Positions 38,560-57,339 of a DNA stretch of 64,000 bases are shown here, one piece after another; the stretch's first letter is position 1, and each line of letters begins with the position of its first letter. Made by a program: the position numbers and the translations under genes. A model generated the notes under the pieces. It had not been told where the DNA came from. It ran no database searches and worked only from the letters and a program-made list of their open reading frames with translations. Origin of the DNA: Haemonchus contortus (lineage: Eukaryota > Nematoda > Chromadorea > Rhabditida > Trichostrongylidae); contig LS997563.1 of NCBI GenBank assembly GCA_000469685.2, forward strand, positions 15,241,940-15,305,939, written 5' to 3'.

Positions 38560-41500
38560 TTAGGCTGCAGCGACCTTGGGCTTGGGAGTAGTACCCTCAC
38601 GGAATCCATTCCTAAAAAGAAAATACGAAATCAAGAGAAAGGAGAGAGTTGTAGAAACTTAAAATGCAATTTTCCACTTGTAATGCTGGAAAACTGCGAA
38701 GCAAAAAAGCAAAATAAACACATCAATGTGGAAGACAACTTGGGCGAGAATGTGTTTGACTTGACACGGCTTCTAAAATACCAAGCAGAAAACGCAGGTG
38801 TTGACTAGGTAATGTGGCTTTACTTCCTGACTTCTATTTGCAATGGAGATGATGTTCACTAGAAACTGAAGTTTGAGAATAAAACATAGCCTTTTTTCAG
38901 CAGACTGCTCCCAAGATAGAGTTACGTATTAATTAAGATTACAAACTTTTCTTGACTTGGACTTAGTGCGGTGAAAAACTGAATTGCCCGCTTCATATGA
39001 ACACATGAAAACCAGTGGTAACAAGATGTGCAAAGTGGTTTCCCATATGATTACTATAGCAATACACGACTTAGAGAGAAGATTGGAAACAAAATTCTGA
39101 CTTGTTCACTACAGCGAGGAAAACGAATGTCTCACTTATTAGCTATTGATTACAAACAAAACATTTTCCTTTACGCATATTTCACTTTATTGCATCGTTA
39201 GCATTGAAAAAACTAGGTCGTTAATCCTGGCCGAAAGGGGGCCTAACCTCATTCCTGGACAAACTTGAACTTTTCCGGTAGAACTATGGATAATTGGGTG
39301 TTCAAATTCCCTCTAGAGACCTTCAAGTGGAAAAGTTTCAACTTTTACTTTGTTTCCCATTCCTGGCATCTTTTATGAACTGACGAATAACTTCACGGGA
39401 ACTATGCTCTAGATTAATACAGCACCGAAAAATTTAATTATTTTGCTTGCTATCCTGGAGAAGGGAATCAGTATGATTCCGAGCCGATTTCGTATTTCTT
39501 CGCATACAAAATGAGCCATTGCCCAGCAAACAGAAACACTTTCACGGCACAATGCCTCCTCCATAATGCTTGGGAAATAGGAATTTGAGAGTCAAGGACA
39601 ACTGACTAACTTTCAATTGTCATTCCCCAGATGGTGAGCAGCGACTTGTCAATAAACTTCGAGAGGGCTCACTCTGAATGGATTGCGAGCAAAATCCGAT
39701 TGGGCTTTAGTGTTTCTCCGAGAAAAAAAAACTCCCATTTGTTACGTCTCCCAGAAATTACATCCCATTTCAGCCCATGCTGAACAGCCCGATGTATAAA
39801 GGATCAGACACGTCTTGGTATCTATACTATCTTAAGAACCCCTAAGAATCCCTAAGGGCGAATCGCAGTAATCAGCATGGGGCACTAAATTGGGTGCTTT
39901 CACAATTAAGTCGAAAAATCGTTATGCACTTTCCTCGCTGTTATAGCGCGAGAGAGATTCAATAACGAGCAAGTATCGAGAACACACGCACTACTAAGTA
40001 CGACATATTTTATGATCAAAAACAACTGTCACGAGAATGTTCGCTAGACAATCAAAGGTGACTTTCTACCTGATCCCATCTAAAATGGAAGTGACAAGCT
40101 AAAAAATGACGAAACCCTTAAAACTCGAAATTGGTTAACTAGATAAAAGAGACTGCCGACATTACCTAATAAAACCGTGTATTGAAAATTAAGCAGTAAA
40201 TTGGCAAGAAACAACGCCTCACATTGCCTCTCCTACTTTTATTCACACCTAGCGCGTAGAGCTGGGATTTATGGAACTTCCACCCACTAACTGCTACGAT
40301 CGATCATAAAATGCTTCCTAACAACACCAAATTATTGAGAAGTTTGCGAAGTTAAAAACATCTTAGTAAAACCCGCCATTAAACCATTCATGTAGATCCA
40401 CAGGATTCGTGTTCACTACTTGATGAGCAACGAATAAGGCAGTTTTTTCCTAGTGAAAGGTAATGTGCATACCATCCACTGATAGCATTAACAAAAGCTA
40501 GTGCGAAAGCCTCTTCTTTCGCTAGTTTTCCACGGGATTTATTGGAATCAAAGAACAAAAGCTTTACATGTCTTAGCAAGCGACCCACCGGAGCACAACT
40601 CCGACAGACATCTATGAAGACGCGGTATAGTAGGCATGCCAAGCATATGGAACCAAAATAAAAAGCAGCGAGGAGAATGGCATCAAAAGGATTTCGGTGA
40701 GAGAGTCAGGGTCAAGGGTGAGCTAAGAGGTGTCGAGGTGAGGTACACATATATTGAAGCTTAAGGCGCTTGGTTTAAAGAGCGAAAACACGGTTCCGCC
40801 ACATTGACAAGGAACTAAAAAACTGTTTGAAAATAGCAGATCAAGCAAAAACTGAAACAGTTCTGCGGCCGCCCTGGATCGATGCTCACGAGCAAGAAAT
40901 ACAACCAGCAAATGCTATTGCGTGCTTTCAGAGGCAGTTGCCATTTGCTCAAAAGACCACTTGTATAGCATTCTTCTAAAATATTAAGTTGGCAACTGAG
41001 AGAATGCGGGTTTTTTAGGCACTTCGAACCTAATCCTACGGATATTTTCAGGAAAGCGATTTAGATTTACAGGTCAGGTGCCTGAACATTTTAGGATAAA
41101 TATGTAACTGAGTATTTGTGGTAAGAACTGGATAATCATATTTTTCTGAAACATACGCAATTACTTATTTGTCAATCACTTATTTCTCTATTCCCGCTAC
41201 AAGAAGTATAAGGACTACCCAAATTCTGGCGGTGGACGTTATCGACTTGAGCTAGTGCGAATCTCATGCACCTCCCCCTCAAATTGCAGAAGCTTCCATA
41301 AACCTATTTTTTTAACAGACGAGGAAGATAGTAAGTGATGGCGATTTTACAACTTATGTTAATTCAAATTGAACGGTACGCACTGGCGCACATTTAATGT
41401 ATGGTAAACGAAACGTTAAGAAATAAGGAACATAAAAATAAAGAGTAAAAGTTACCGGAAACGCCTATGAACACTGCGAAGATGACGCATGCGACCGGTG

Positions 41501-41679
41501 CCCGTAGTTCTTCTACGGATTGACTTTGCTCCCCAGTTGTATTTACGTTTCTTGGCGTCAGGATAGCCACACGACGCACATCTCTTCTTTTGAATATGGA
41601 AACTCGACTTTCCACAACGCCTGCACAATGTATGCGACTTTACGTGCTTCTTACCGAAGGCCTGTGTACCCTTAGTCAT
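38560..41679 (-). CDS. rpl-37: 60S ribosomal protein eL37
   Basis: Two exons on the minus strand: 41679-41456 and 38611-38560, joined in phase (CG|G) to 91 residues, the normal length for eL37. The protein begins [12 protein letters not shown]. It contains the zinc-binding pattern C-R-R-C-G ([10 protein letters not shown]) and CASCG, and ends in a basic tail [13 protein letters not shown]. eL37 sits in the large ribosomal subunit next to rRNA and is needed in translation. The ATG is preceded directly by CACTTTTCAG, a splice acceptor, so a spliced leader is probably added right at the start codon. The single intron (38612-41455) is unusually long, 2.8 kb, for a ribosomal protein gene. Confidence 0.97.
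38612..41455 (-). other. 2.8-kb intron of eL37
   Basis: A/T-rich, no recognised mobile element or nested gene. Open frames at 40388-40642 and 40723-40911 (minus) lack any family resemblance. Confidence 0.6.
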
Positions 41680-41760
41680 CTGAAAAGTGGTTAGGTAACC
41701 GTAAATTCACAAAAAGATCCCAAGAGCGACGACGTACTCCGCGGAAAGTAATGTTGTAAA
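41680..41760 (-). promoter_or_regulatory. eL37 5' region with trans-splice acceptor
   Basis: On the minus strand the sequence CCACTTTTCAG ends immediately before the eL37 ATG at 41679. This is the standard nematode acceptor and most simply a spliced-leader addition site. A further upstream non-coding exon cannot be excluded. Confidence 0.6.
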
Positions 41761-43395
41761 TGGCAGACAGAGACATAATGAAAAACTGAAGGCACAGTGA
41801 GGATTTTTAGATGCACAAGGATGGTGAGTTGTAACAGTTGTAACAGATTTTCAGTTTTCAACAAAATTTACGAAAAAAAAACCACTTATGCTCTCCATAG
41901 ATATCATCTAATTCAAAATAGTCACGTACTACACACATCGTCATCTTCAACCATTCTACATTCAAACATTCTAGGCATTCATGCTATAAAGCTGGAAAAC
42001 ACTGATTCTGCGAGATGCAGTACTTCTGCAACCTTTTTTGGTGTTGTAGTAATCATATGGACTCCACCATTTTTTATCTGCTACGAAAAACAGCAAAACA
42101 ACCAGTAAAAAACCCAAAATAAAACAACCCAGAAAAAACCGCGAGCATTATTATTGCATCTAAGATCAAGGAAAAACGGGCCCTTTAATTCTGGCTACGA
42201 TCTAAAATTTCAAGAAGTGATATCTACTTGAAGTAGACTAGAGAAAGCGGTATCAAACCCTTATATACCCTATCCGATAGCCGATACGCCTACGGGATAC
42301 AAAAAAGGAAGAAATGGTTCAGGTAACATCAAATTATTATCAAATAGACGATCCTTCTCGAAGTCGAGGAGGTTAGCAATAAAAGGCTTCCATCTCTAGT
42401 TAATAGATTCTATTCAATAATTATTATCAGATTCAAAGTTTTGCAAATTGTAGGTAATGGTTAACTTGGGACTGACTTGTGCAACTCAAAACCACAAATA
42501 TCCAACTTATCAAAACAAAAACAAAAAAAACATTTTCCCAAAAAAAAAACATAGATATCTGCATTTTTGTTGAGTATTCCGAGAAAAAACGTTAGAAGAA
42601 CACAAAGAATGATTAACTATTTCTCCTGAAGTAGTAGAAACGATTGAAACCACCAACCCTAAGGAGAACCCTCACAAATCTAATTAATAATGAACCACAC
42701 TCGAGGAAATGTTAGAAAAAATAGCTGAAAGAGAAATCGACGCAGTTAAATTAGTGCACCACAATGAAAAGTTCCAGTAATTTAGGACAAATAGAAAAGT
42801 CGGACCCAAGCAAGAGCTCGCAGAACTTTAGCAGTGTTCGTTCCGTGCGGGACCAAGCATTGTTGCGTAGCGATGTCCTTTAACATTGCACCGATGTTGG
42901 GTGATGTTGCCCAGCAATTTTCAACCACACTCCCTAGTTGAAGAGAGAGGTGACTTTCATTCATGAAGTCATATGCAAAACCCCTGCGTGGTGAAGAGGA
43001 TGGACCCAAAGACAGGTCTAAGGGGCGCAAACGTCACACAGCAATTTTTCAGTGGAGCTGCCGTGGGTCAGATAAGTGACGATTGAGCAGGAAATTGATG
43101 GGAACTTTCAAGTAGTTGAGTAAGGAGTTAGTAGCGCTCGGAGATTATGTGGCACCTTATCAAGACGTTTGAAATAGCGGCTTTTATAAGGATTTCGTTC
43201 CGATTGACTTCAGGGAGATGAGCCCGTGGGATGACCACTTATCTAATACTTTGCTAGTGAATAATCCAGCTTGTCCAATCTTGTTCTGTTTCTACCCCTC
43301 CCTGTGACGTCTTTTCCCTTAATCTATCGGTGACTTTCGAGTGGAATCGGATTCGAAGAAATAGGAGTGCATTACTCATTTCCCACACCAGTTCG
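41761..43395. other. intergenic, A/T-rich
   Basis: No gene recognised. A minus-strand frame at 42782-43030 looks mildly protein-like, with no known domain. Confidence 0.45.
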
Positions 43396-43639
43396 TTAAC
43401 CCTTTGACGACAATGGGTGGTGGGTGCCACTATGATTGGCACATGGGACATTGCCACCCAATTTTGAGATCCACCATACTTTCTTGTTTCTAACCAATTG
43501 CTGAAATCAGTAGGCCGGTAAAAGTAGTCTCTCCTGGGACAGTGCTACCCATCGGTGGTTGCCAGTCGTTCGCGAATGTAGGGGAGCGTGGTCCCATGGG
43601 CGTGTCACATCGAAATCCGCATTGTCGTCAAAGGGTTAA
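43396..43639. mobile_element. 244-bp piggyBac-type MITE
   Basis: TTAA target duplications (43396-43399, 43636-43639) enclose perfect 16-bp inverted ends CCCTTTGACGACAATG. Sub-terminal GGTGGGTGCC and GGTCCCATGGGCG resemble those of the element at 58936. No ORF. Confidence 0.85.
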
Positions 43640-43744
43640 CACATTTTTGCCATGAATTTCCTCCACCTTTACAAAATCTTGATGATTGGTGAAGTTAGAG
43701 GTGTGCAGAATGAAGTGGCCCCGTGAACTTGAAACCTTCAATTA

Positions 43745-43905
43745 TGGTAGGTGTACAGGCGATAGGAAAGGAACACTGATAGTAAGCAGTGGGCTAGGCC
43801 ACGCCCACACGGGGTGGAGCATCTGTGAAACGCGCGACCGGAAATTCATAACGAATGCTTCCCAGCATCTAGAGCTCTCAAATTTTGTTAGGGGCACAGA
43901 CGTCT
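43745..43905. repeat. fragment of the 22-24 kb foldback family
   Basis: Shares GTACAGGCGATAGGAAAGGAACACTGATAG-type and GACCGGAAATTCATAAC...CTCAAATTT phrases with the arms of the inverted repeat at 22.2-24.05 kb. Confidence 0.5.
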
Positions 43906-45390
43906 GGAGTAAGCATTATGTGCAACATTAAGTGCTTCTTCTTGTTATGCACGAAACGAAAGGAAATACACATTTTCATCTCTAAGGCAGAGAATACAAT
44001 CAAAAAGCATTGCCGTATATAGGCAAAATAGTCAAGTCACATCAAAAAGCAATGAGTCCTTCTGTTAAGGTGGTTCAGTGGTGTTGATAACGTAATAAGA
44101 GTCTACACAATGAAATAATAAGTGCGGATGATACCGCCATGAAAGCACTGAATAATAGTGAGTAAATCTTTATCGTAATACGCAATCCACGTCTTGCCAT
44201 TGGCGCTGTTAGAGGAAGAAGTGAGACTTGCTTTTTGGTGGTCCCGCGTGACCCCGCACCATTTAGGGGCATGGGTTAAGTTAGGGACTCGTCTAGGCAG
44301 TGAGACGACGAGATATCGGTATGGGATCCTTCATCCACCTTCATTCCTACCCAATAGATAAGGAACAATAGGAACAACGAGCTAAGAGAGATCGAGATTC
44401 TCAGTCTGCCTTAGCTCGTCGTTTTTATTTTTATTTTTCTTGTTTGTGGTGTTTATTGATCTAAGCTTCGACTGGATGAAGTAGATTAGAACACAGCAGG
44501 GCTTCCTCCCAAGGAAAGCAGAAACTGGATGCGAGGTTCTTTGTTCAGGCAGCTGTTCGTTTTCCTTTAACAGTAAGTGTTCCCGGAGCCGTTGTCACGA
44601 TCTGAAAACATTTCTGGAGCCATCGTACTAGAGCACTGAGTTGCTCTTATGAGGGCGCTACGCTCACCCTTTTACCGTAAGTCTCTAACCGGACTTCAGA
44701 ACTGGAAACTTCTGGAAAACGACAGCGTTTGACGTGTCGGCCTAGTCCAGTAAGCAGGACCACGTTGGAATCTCGCCTGGAGAGCCTGTATGATCTGCGA
44801 TGAACTGCTCATGCCGACAGTGAATTATCGCGACCTGGAGTTGGCGTATTCAAGGATTCGACTCAGTGGAATGAAATGAGTTTCAGCAGTAAGGATGATG
44901 TGATTTCCTCCTCTCCCCCTTTAACCGAATCTTCTTTAATTTGATCTCGCTCGGGGAGGCTTCCTCTGAGTCGCCGAAACTAAAATGTCCTAAGAAAAAT
45001 AAACATGATTGGGAAGCGACAGTGGATGTTAAGTTTCTAACACGAGACTTGGGCTCGATGTGCACGACTTTGATTTGAATCAAACTATTCGGACCTACCG
45101 CAGAGATTACTGAGTGGCGACCGGGACCCCATCCTGCCTCTGACGGCATGTCGTGAAGGGAGCGCTTCGCACGCGTGGGGAATCAGTCTGGTCAAACGAT
45201 CATGGCCACTGTGCTTGAGCGACGGTTATTGTTGGCCAAGTTGAGGTCTGAGAGGTGGAAACAGTAAGTTAGAAGTTTTGTAATGAATCATACATCCTGA
45301 TTTGACTTACCCGACATGTTAATAAACGTGAGGGCACACAAAAAGATCGTCGCGGGCACCGTGAAGTACCCCATTTGTCATATAAGTACA
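43906..45390. other. intergenic, nothing recognised
   Basis: Short open frames only (44075-44272 and 44883-45149, minus); neither shows a domain or splice support. Confidence 0.45.
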
Positions 45391-45399
45391 TTTGACGTA

Positions 45400-46600
45400 A
45401 GGAGCTATTGATACTCGTGGCCAATATATACGTTGCGGGCGTTCTGATGATGAAACAGAATCATTTCTCGTACCGCTGATCATCAGTTTCCTCGAGCGGG
45501 ACGACAGGTGATACAGAGCGCCAGTCACGTCTCCATTCGTCCCCGTCGCGAGTTAGACTGGTGCAGTAGACCCACTTCGCTTCAGGAACACAAGGCAGAG
45601 CAGTACTATCGTTTAGAGCTTTCGTGAAGAAGTATGACCATCGCGCTGGCGGCTGTGACGGGGTTCGTTCGATGTCCGAGGGATCCAGTCAGTAGACACC
45701 CTGGCCCACCTCATCTTCGATTTCTTGCAACGGCAACCCTGATCCTCGTTCGTTGAGTGACGCTAACAGCATGCTAATCCTTCCTTCGTCGGTACCAGGG
45801 CTCCAAAGCAATAAGGACGGCAGTGTAGAAAATGTGAGTGCGGAGCCGAACGTTTTTTGTCTTCTTCACTACTGTTTCAATATTATTGGAGACTCCCGAC
45901 GCGTTACGTTTCCTTCTGCTCACCTCTAGAGGGACCCTTCATCATGATAACTTTCCGACCTAGATACACTATGTTAGAGCATTCGGAGATATCAGTTTTT
46001 TTTTTGAAGTAAATGAAACATCTGAATTCGTTTCTTATGAGTATAGTCTTCGTAAGTTCATTCTTGAGCCGATCTTTGCACAAGCGCTGTCAAACTCGAC
46101 CAGCATTCGTTCCTCCTGCTCGATGTTCAGTGTTATAAGCACGACGTCGCCTGCAAAGCGGAGATGGTGTAAGTAGTAGCCGTCGACCTTCACTCCCATG
46201 CCTTTCCATTCGAGATGAAGCATGATGCTCTCGAGGGCTGCACTGAAAAGTTTGGGCGAGATGGTATCGCCCTGTCCCCATTTCACGTTGGTGATGACTT
46301 CGTTATAGGATGGCGACATCCTGGTGGTGAAGATGCTGTAGGGCTCGTAAGCATGCTAATTTATTGAGTAGGAAGCCCTGATCTCCCAGTACTCCAATTA
46401 CTGTTTCTGCCTAGACGTACTAAAAACTTTCATCAAATCGATGAACGTCAGACATAACGGTGTCCAATACTCTCGCGATACTTCAGTGAGTCTTTTAACA
46501 GTGTGAATGTGATCGATCAGCTCTTCGAAGCACTGCTTGCTCCCCTGGCCGTCATTTGTCTTTGCTTTTGTCTTTTTTGTTTTGTTCTCGTTCACCTTAC
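45400..46600 (-). pseudogene. decayed RTE element, RT and C-terminal region
   Basis: In order on the minus strand: DHIHTVKRLTEVSREYWTPLCLTFIDL (46530-46400), GQGDTISPKLFSAALES (about 46270), LHHLRFAGDVVLIT (about 46160; the catalytic F-A-D-D is now F-A-G-D), KKTKNVRLRTHIF (about 45860), RWARVSTDWIP-like and ALNDSTALPC-like text (45700-45600), and WRRDWRSVSPVVPLEE (about 45500). This is the RT-to-C-terminus order of strongylid RTE polyproteins. Multiple stops and indels. Confidence 0.75.
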
Positions 46601-47170
46601 CTTAAACAGTCTCAACAAAACCTATACTAGATGTCACGACCTGCACATACCGAAGGGTGAGTAAAATAGGAAATTCAACTCAGCGAAACTTCCCTCGAAA
46701 CTTCTGAGAGGAAGACGAACTGTACGTTCATCTTTCTTTCCATCTTCCCATAATCACCTACACTGTTCCACTTTTAATAAGAGCGCATATTCATTCGCAA
46801 AAGAAAGAACATTGGACTTCTCGAACGATGGCCTCCTCTGCCTCTGACTTTGTGATTTCCTTGTCTTTGAGAACGCACACAATTTCACTGAATGGTACCC
46901 TCAAAAATTTTGTGATTGGGCACACGTTCCGGCTCCGAGCAATGATGTGACCAATAAGTACAATTCAAGTTTCATTTTTCATTCCTCAGCAGGATGCTGA
47001 CAACAATTGTGGGAAACATTTAAATGAGAAAAGTGAAGCAGCAACAAAGGCAATTCCAATTAATATTCATCGTCGCTCAGATAAGTGTATAATGTGTAAG
47101 CTCTCATCACGAGAAACTGCTAAATAGTATCTTAAGACAGTTACGAACTCTTCCGGTTATACACAGCTTT
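46601..47170. other. 3' flank of the cysteine-synthase-like gene
   Basis: A/T-rich spacer downstream of the minus-strand stop at 47171. No perfect AATAAA was identified close to the stop. No other gene seen. Confidence 0.45.
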
Positions 47171-52983
<5,813 letters not shown>

Positions 52984-55900
52984 TTTCTGGAAGGTTTCCT
53001 GGTCTTCCAGCCAACTTTGTGTAAAATTATATAAGCGATTATTGTAAGAACAGAATCCGTAAGGTCGAACTGTGAACTTACTACACATTAGTAAGAAATG
53101 GAAAGAATTCGACTGGGGTCGAGAAGCTGAAACAATTTCTCAAACGAAATATTCAACAAAAAGTCAGTCTTTGCGCTGCCGCGCTGATGAAAAGCTTTCA
53201 ATTAAGGGTTCGAATCAATGTTTTAACCATTTGCCATAACCTATAGTAGGAACAAACGAACAAAGATGAGGGTGTTCCTAAGCAGGGAAGGGGTGTCCTT
53301 ATTCAATGACAACATCTAATAACATTGGAAGACAAACCTGCCTTTATTGAGCAATTAGTTGTAGACCTGTTGGAGAGAATAAAAAAACTAATGCGAACAG
53401 CAGCCGGTATAGAAAGTCGTTTCTGAATTATTATACTATGCGTTCGTTGCGAATATTGTGAGTGCATATACCTAGTTGGAATGCCAAGCTCTCAAATACT
53501 GAGAACTGAAATGCAAAAGAAAGACAGGTGAAGGGAAGTGAAAAGCGCAAGTGTTTCCGAAATTCATCCGAGGCATGCAACACTCATGGCATTTAAACTT
53601 ACATTGATATGATCTTCACAATTTTTTATAGCTCAATAGATTCTTATGGTATCGACGTCTCAGGCAAAAACTCCAAACGCACAAATTCTCATTTTCTGCA
53701 GACTAGGCTGAATAAATTCGAATTTTCTAGCATTCGAGTGTCAAAGAATCTTGAGGGATAGTAAATGTTTACTACGTTGGCCCAGCAGATCGAACCGATC
53801 GTATAAATATGCCACCGTGGATGGGACTTATTCACGGAAACCGCCCCCGCGATCCGCAAGTCCATTGAGTTTATGATATTGGGTTCACTCTAGGGAATAG
53901 GACACGATTTCCAGTGAATACGGAGGCAACTGAAAGCTGGTGTGATATTGCGACTCAGGATGGAACATACAATAGTACGAGCAGTAGCACCAAAGAGATC
54001 TCCCAAGGACACACTGCAGACTATGATTCTATGCATACGCATAACCTCATAAATATTATTTCCTGATTAAACCACCAACGAACTAAATTTTGAGATGTTG
54101 GTGTACCACCAAGAAGTGACTTCTTTGTAAGAAGTTGGCCGAAATGGTAGAACATGTTGATCACGGTCCAAACTTTTTAAGCATGCTTCCAGTGTGTAAG
54201 TTTCTCTGTAGGGAGTCGACAGACAGTTCCTCTGTAAGTAATGGCAAAAAAACTTGAGGTTACATAACAGAACAAAGCGAAACAGTATAGGCTTGTGATA
54301 AAGAAAACACTGGGGATTCAATCTACATAAAGGACTTATTCCCATTCCTTCACTCTTTGAAACTGGTCATTTGGTCTAATGGAATAACTCCAGTTCGAGC
54401 AAAGAGTTTCTCCATGTCAATGAAGCAAAGTTCCTCTCAAAACATCTACAAAAGCACGTCCATTGAAGTAAGTCGATTTCCTCAACACCGAAGATAAAAT
54501 TAATACTAGAAAAAAAAGAGCAACAAAAGGTAATAATCGGTTACAACGAGTATTACTTGAAATAGACATGTGTTGTTGTTCTACACTATATGGAACTGTC
54601 TGAAGCTTCTTCCGACCTCCAACTGGCTGTGTCCATAGTAACAGGTGATACTAGACCATCCTATTCCCTTCTGAGACAAGGCAATCCTACGCATTGATGA
54701 TTTCGACTAATTGAACTTTGACTCGTGATTTGTCAATCAACCGTAGGAATTGAGCAAGGTAAACGGGGAAAGCATTATTATGGTACCAAACGTTTGTACA
54801 GGATAAGCAAAGTATAAATTTTTTGCAGTGAAAACGCTCTGCGAGCTAGCTTGACGATAAAAACAGAACTTTAGGGAGAAATCACATGAAGGATGAATTA
54901 TGGATAGAACAGAGAACTGCTATTGACGATAAATAGATCAAAATTCATAAGTAGTTCTGAAGGTCTTTCGACTGGGCATTCTGTGTGGGAATGGATCCGG
55001 GGCGTAGGGCGATTATAACCAATCAGCATTTTGTTTCGAGCACGAAGATGACTCTTTCATTACTGCAGCTATTCTGTCAGTAAGTGCCGCCGCGAGAGAT
55101 AACAATGGCCTATTGTTACACTTGTAGAGTTGTTCTGCTAAATCCACGAAAAGAGGATAAATGATGAGCAAGGTAATAAAGTGTACCGTGCACTTGGGCA
55201 CATGGCATGAACTGCATTTCATCTAGAGACAGCCTTTTTGTTTTTTTGTTTTTTACTTTGCGACTGCTTTTTGGGTTTAACGTAAGCGCATTTTACCGAA
55301 CATGAGTATCAACGGGTAGCAGTGAGTATCCTGTGTGCGGACTCGGCAGAGCGTATTCTTGTACCATAAAAAGAAAACGAAAGAGGAGGCGGGGCTACTA
55401 CAAGCCAAATGCTTATGAAAATCAAATACCAAGCCGTAGACAGTGATTTCTGTATGGTGAGTGATGTGTCTCTTAGTTAATTTTCGCTTGCATGTACGTG
55501 ACTTTTGGTGGTTTTTCGAGGAAAACTGGTTACGCCTATCACCGCCTATCGCATGAATGCATTCGGGAGAGAAAATGTCACCATTACAGCTCATTCTACA
55601 CGATTGAACAATCAGAGGTCATAACGTCACCAGACAAAGGCTCTACCCATATTTCACACAATCCAGTAAACAGTTCTGATTATGAAGAAAGTCACGGATC
55701 AACCAACCCGCTGCAATAAATTGCTAATCACCTTTAGTGGCGCTGTCAATCATGAAACAGAACTATAAAGGATAATCCTTACTCATATCAAAGGGTAAAA
55801 GGATTTTCTGGCGGTAGTCAATCCCGTCTGAGAGATGCGCCCCCGCATTCAACTTCCATTCAGAGTCGTAGTGGCGTAATGAGTGCGTATGTGGCCCATA

Positions 55901-56435
55901 CAATGACTTGCGGTGGCCAGCCGATGTACAAATCAGTGCTTTTATCCTCCCAGACGGCTCTGATACCAATTAACCGATCAGGGTTGGAAGCTTAGTTGGC
56001 CTAGGCGGATCTATACGGTATATAATGTTGTTGTTTGCGTTTTTATGAGAGACAAGTGGATGCTACGTTTTAACAAAAGTTCTTGCCGTCATCGGGCCAC
56101 GAACTTTATCGAGCCTCGAAAACTTTTCAATCCCAACAGAGTCAAACGTTGAAGCATTCGGATACAAGCTGAGATAAGGGTAATTTCTGTGTCAGCGTCA
56201 CTTTTCTCTTCTTTCATGAGTGGATAAGGCATAACCTTCTAAATGAAGGGATGCTCCGCTTACAATGAAAAAATGCCTAATGAACAACAGGACCCAATCT
56301 TTGCAGGTGCGCAAAGCACCATACCAATAAGCATCTGTGAGTTCACATTCATCAGCTGGCGGAGAACATTAATGAATCAGTGTCGGAGGGATGAGGGGGC
56401 AAATTCACTGATAGGTTTCTTGCTAAAAACAGATC
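52984..56435. other. long intergenic region, nothing firm
   Basis: Upstream flank of the CYSL gene. A minus-strand frame at 55222-55013 (ALTDRIAAVMKESSS near its end) looks mildly protein-like, but has no recognised family or splice partner. The rest is A/T-rich, with no RNA gene or transposase recognised. Confidence 0.4.
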
Positions 56436-56439
56436 ACTT

Positions 56440-57150
56440 GTACCACGTGTCGTCCTTTGGATCATCGATTTCCTCGGGTGGGCGCAGGTAACGTCTTCAA
56501 TCGTCCCTATTGCGAGCCAGAGTAGTCAAGTTTATCGTCCTTGCTTAAGAGGCGCGAAGCACAGCAGTTTTCCGTTCAGAGCCTTCGTGAAAAGGTCTAA
56601 CCATCGCGACCAGCCTTGTTTGACTTCCCAAAGGATCCAGAGGATTCAGTCCGTAACTGCCCTGGCTCAACGATCATCACAACACAACACATCATCACGA
56701 GTCCGATCGAATTGATCCTCGATTTTTTGTGGTGAGCAATGGCGACCTTAATCTTCGTTTGTTGTCGTGGCCCAGAATGCGCACTACAAGGAAATTCAGA
56801 GCATCCTCATTCCCACAGCACGGTGAGTGACGCTGAGTGTCGGCAAAGCAGGAACGACCGTAGTGTCGAAAAGATGAGCGCGGAGCGGATGTTCTTCGAC
56901 TAATTCTCTAATGGAAAGAAATGAGGAGAAGGACGCAATTGACGGAAAGAGTGGATCCGAAGCAAATCTTATTCTGTTATGCCTGTTTCGAGAACGATAC
57001 CGCCCATGAATAAGACATGGATCCAGGCGAACCAGATGCCAGATGATTACACTGGATTTGTTTGAGCTCACCCTGTATGCGCCCGAGATGTGCAACAAAG
57101 GTCTAGGGCTTGCAAGAACAACAAGTACGGTATCTATGGTTAGGTTGGTC
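56440..57150 (-). pseudogene. RTE C-terminal remnant
   Basis: On the minus strand RAHLFDTTVVPALPTLSV (about 56880-56830) matches the region after the RT palm of RTE polyproteins. Later text at 56700-56450 is parallel to the C-terminal block also found in the copy at 45400. Stops throughout. Confidence 0.55.
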
Positions 57151-57339
57151 AAGTAGGTCCCTATCCAAGGTCCATTGGAAATTGACCATCCTCATATGGC
57201 GAAGTCCACAAATGAAATGAAAAAACAAGGGTCCCGTGCTACGTCTCCCTTACAACCAGAGATTTCCAAATGGGCATAGCGCAGTCCTACCAGAAAGATC
57301 ATTTTCTTACATGCATGTAGTGACGGGGTGTTAGAAGAT

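Noticed and set aside
42782..43030. 82-codon minus-strand ORF as a gene
   Set aside because: Protein-like at a glance, but no domain, splice partner or start context could be supported.
44065..44090. GGTGGTTCAGTGG as a tRNA A box (also near 60030)
   Set aside because: Only this short phrase matches; no B box or stems follow.
53195..53225. tRNA-like B box (GGGTTCGAATC)
   Set aside because: No matching A box, acceptor stem or anticodon arm at the right distance.
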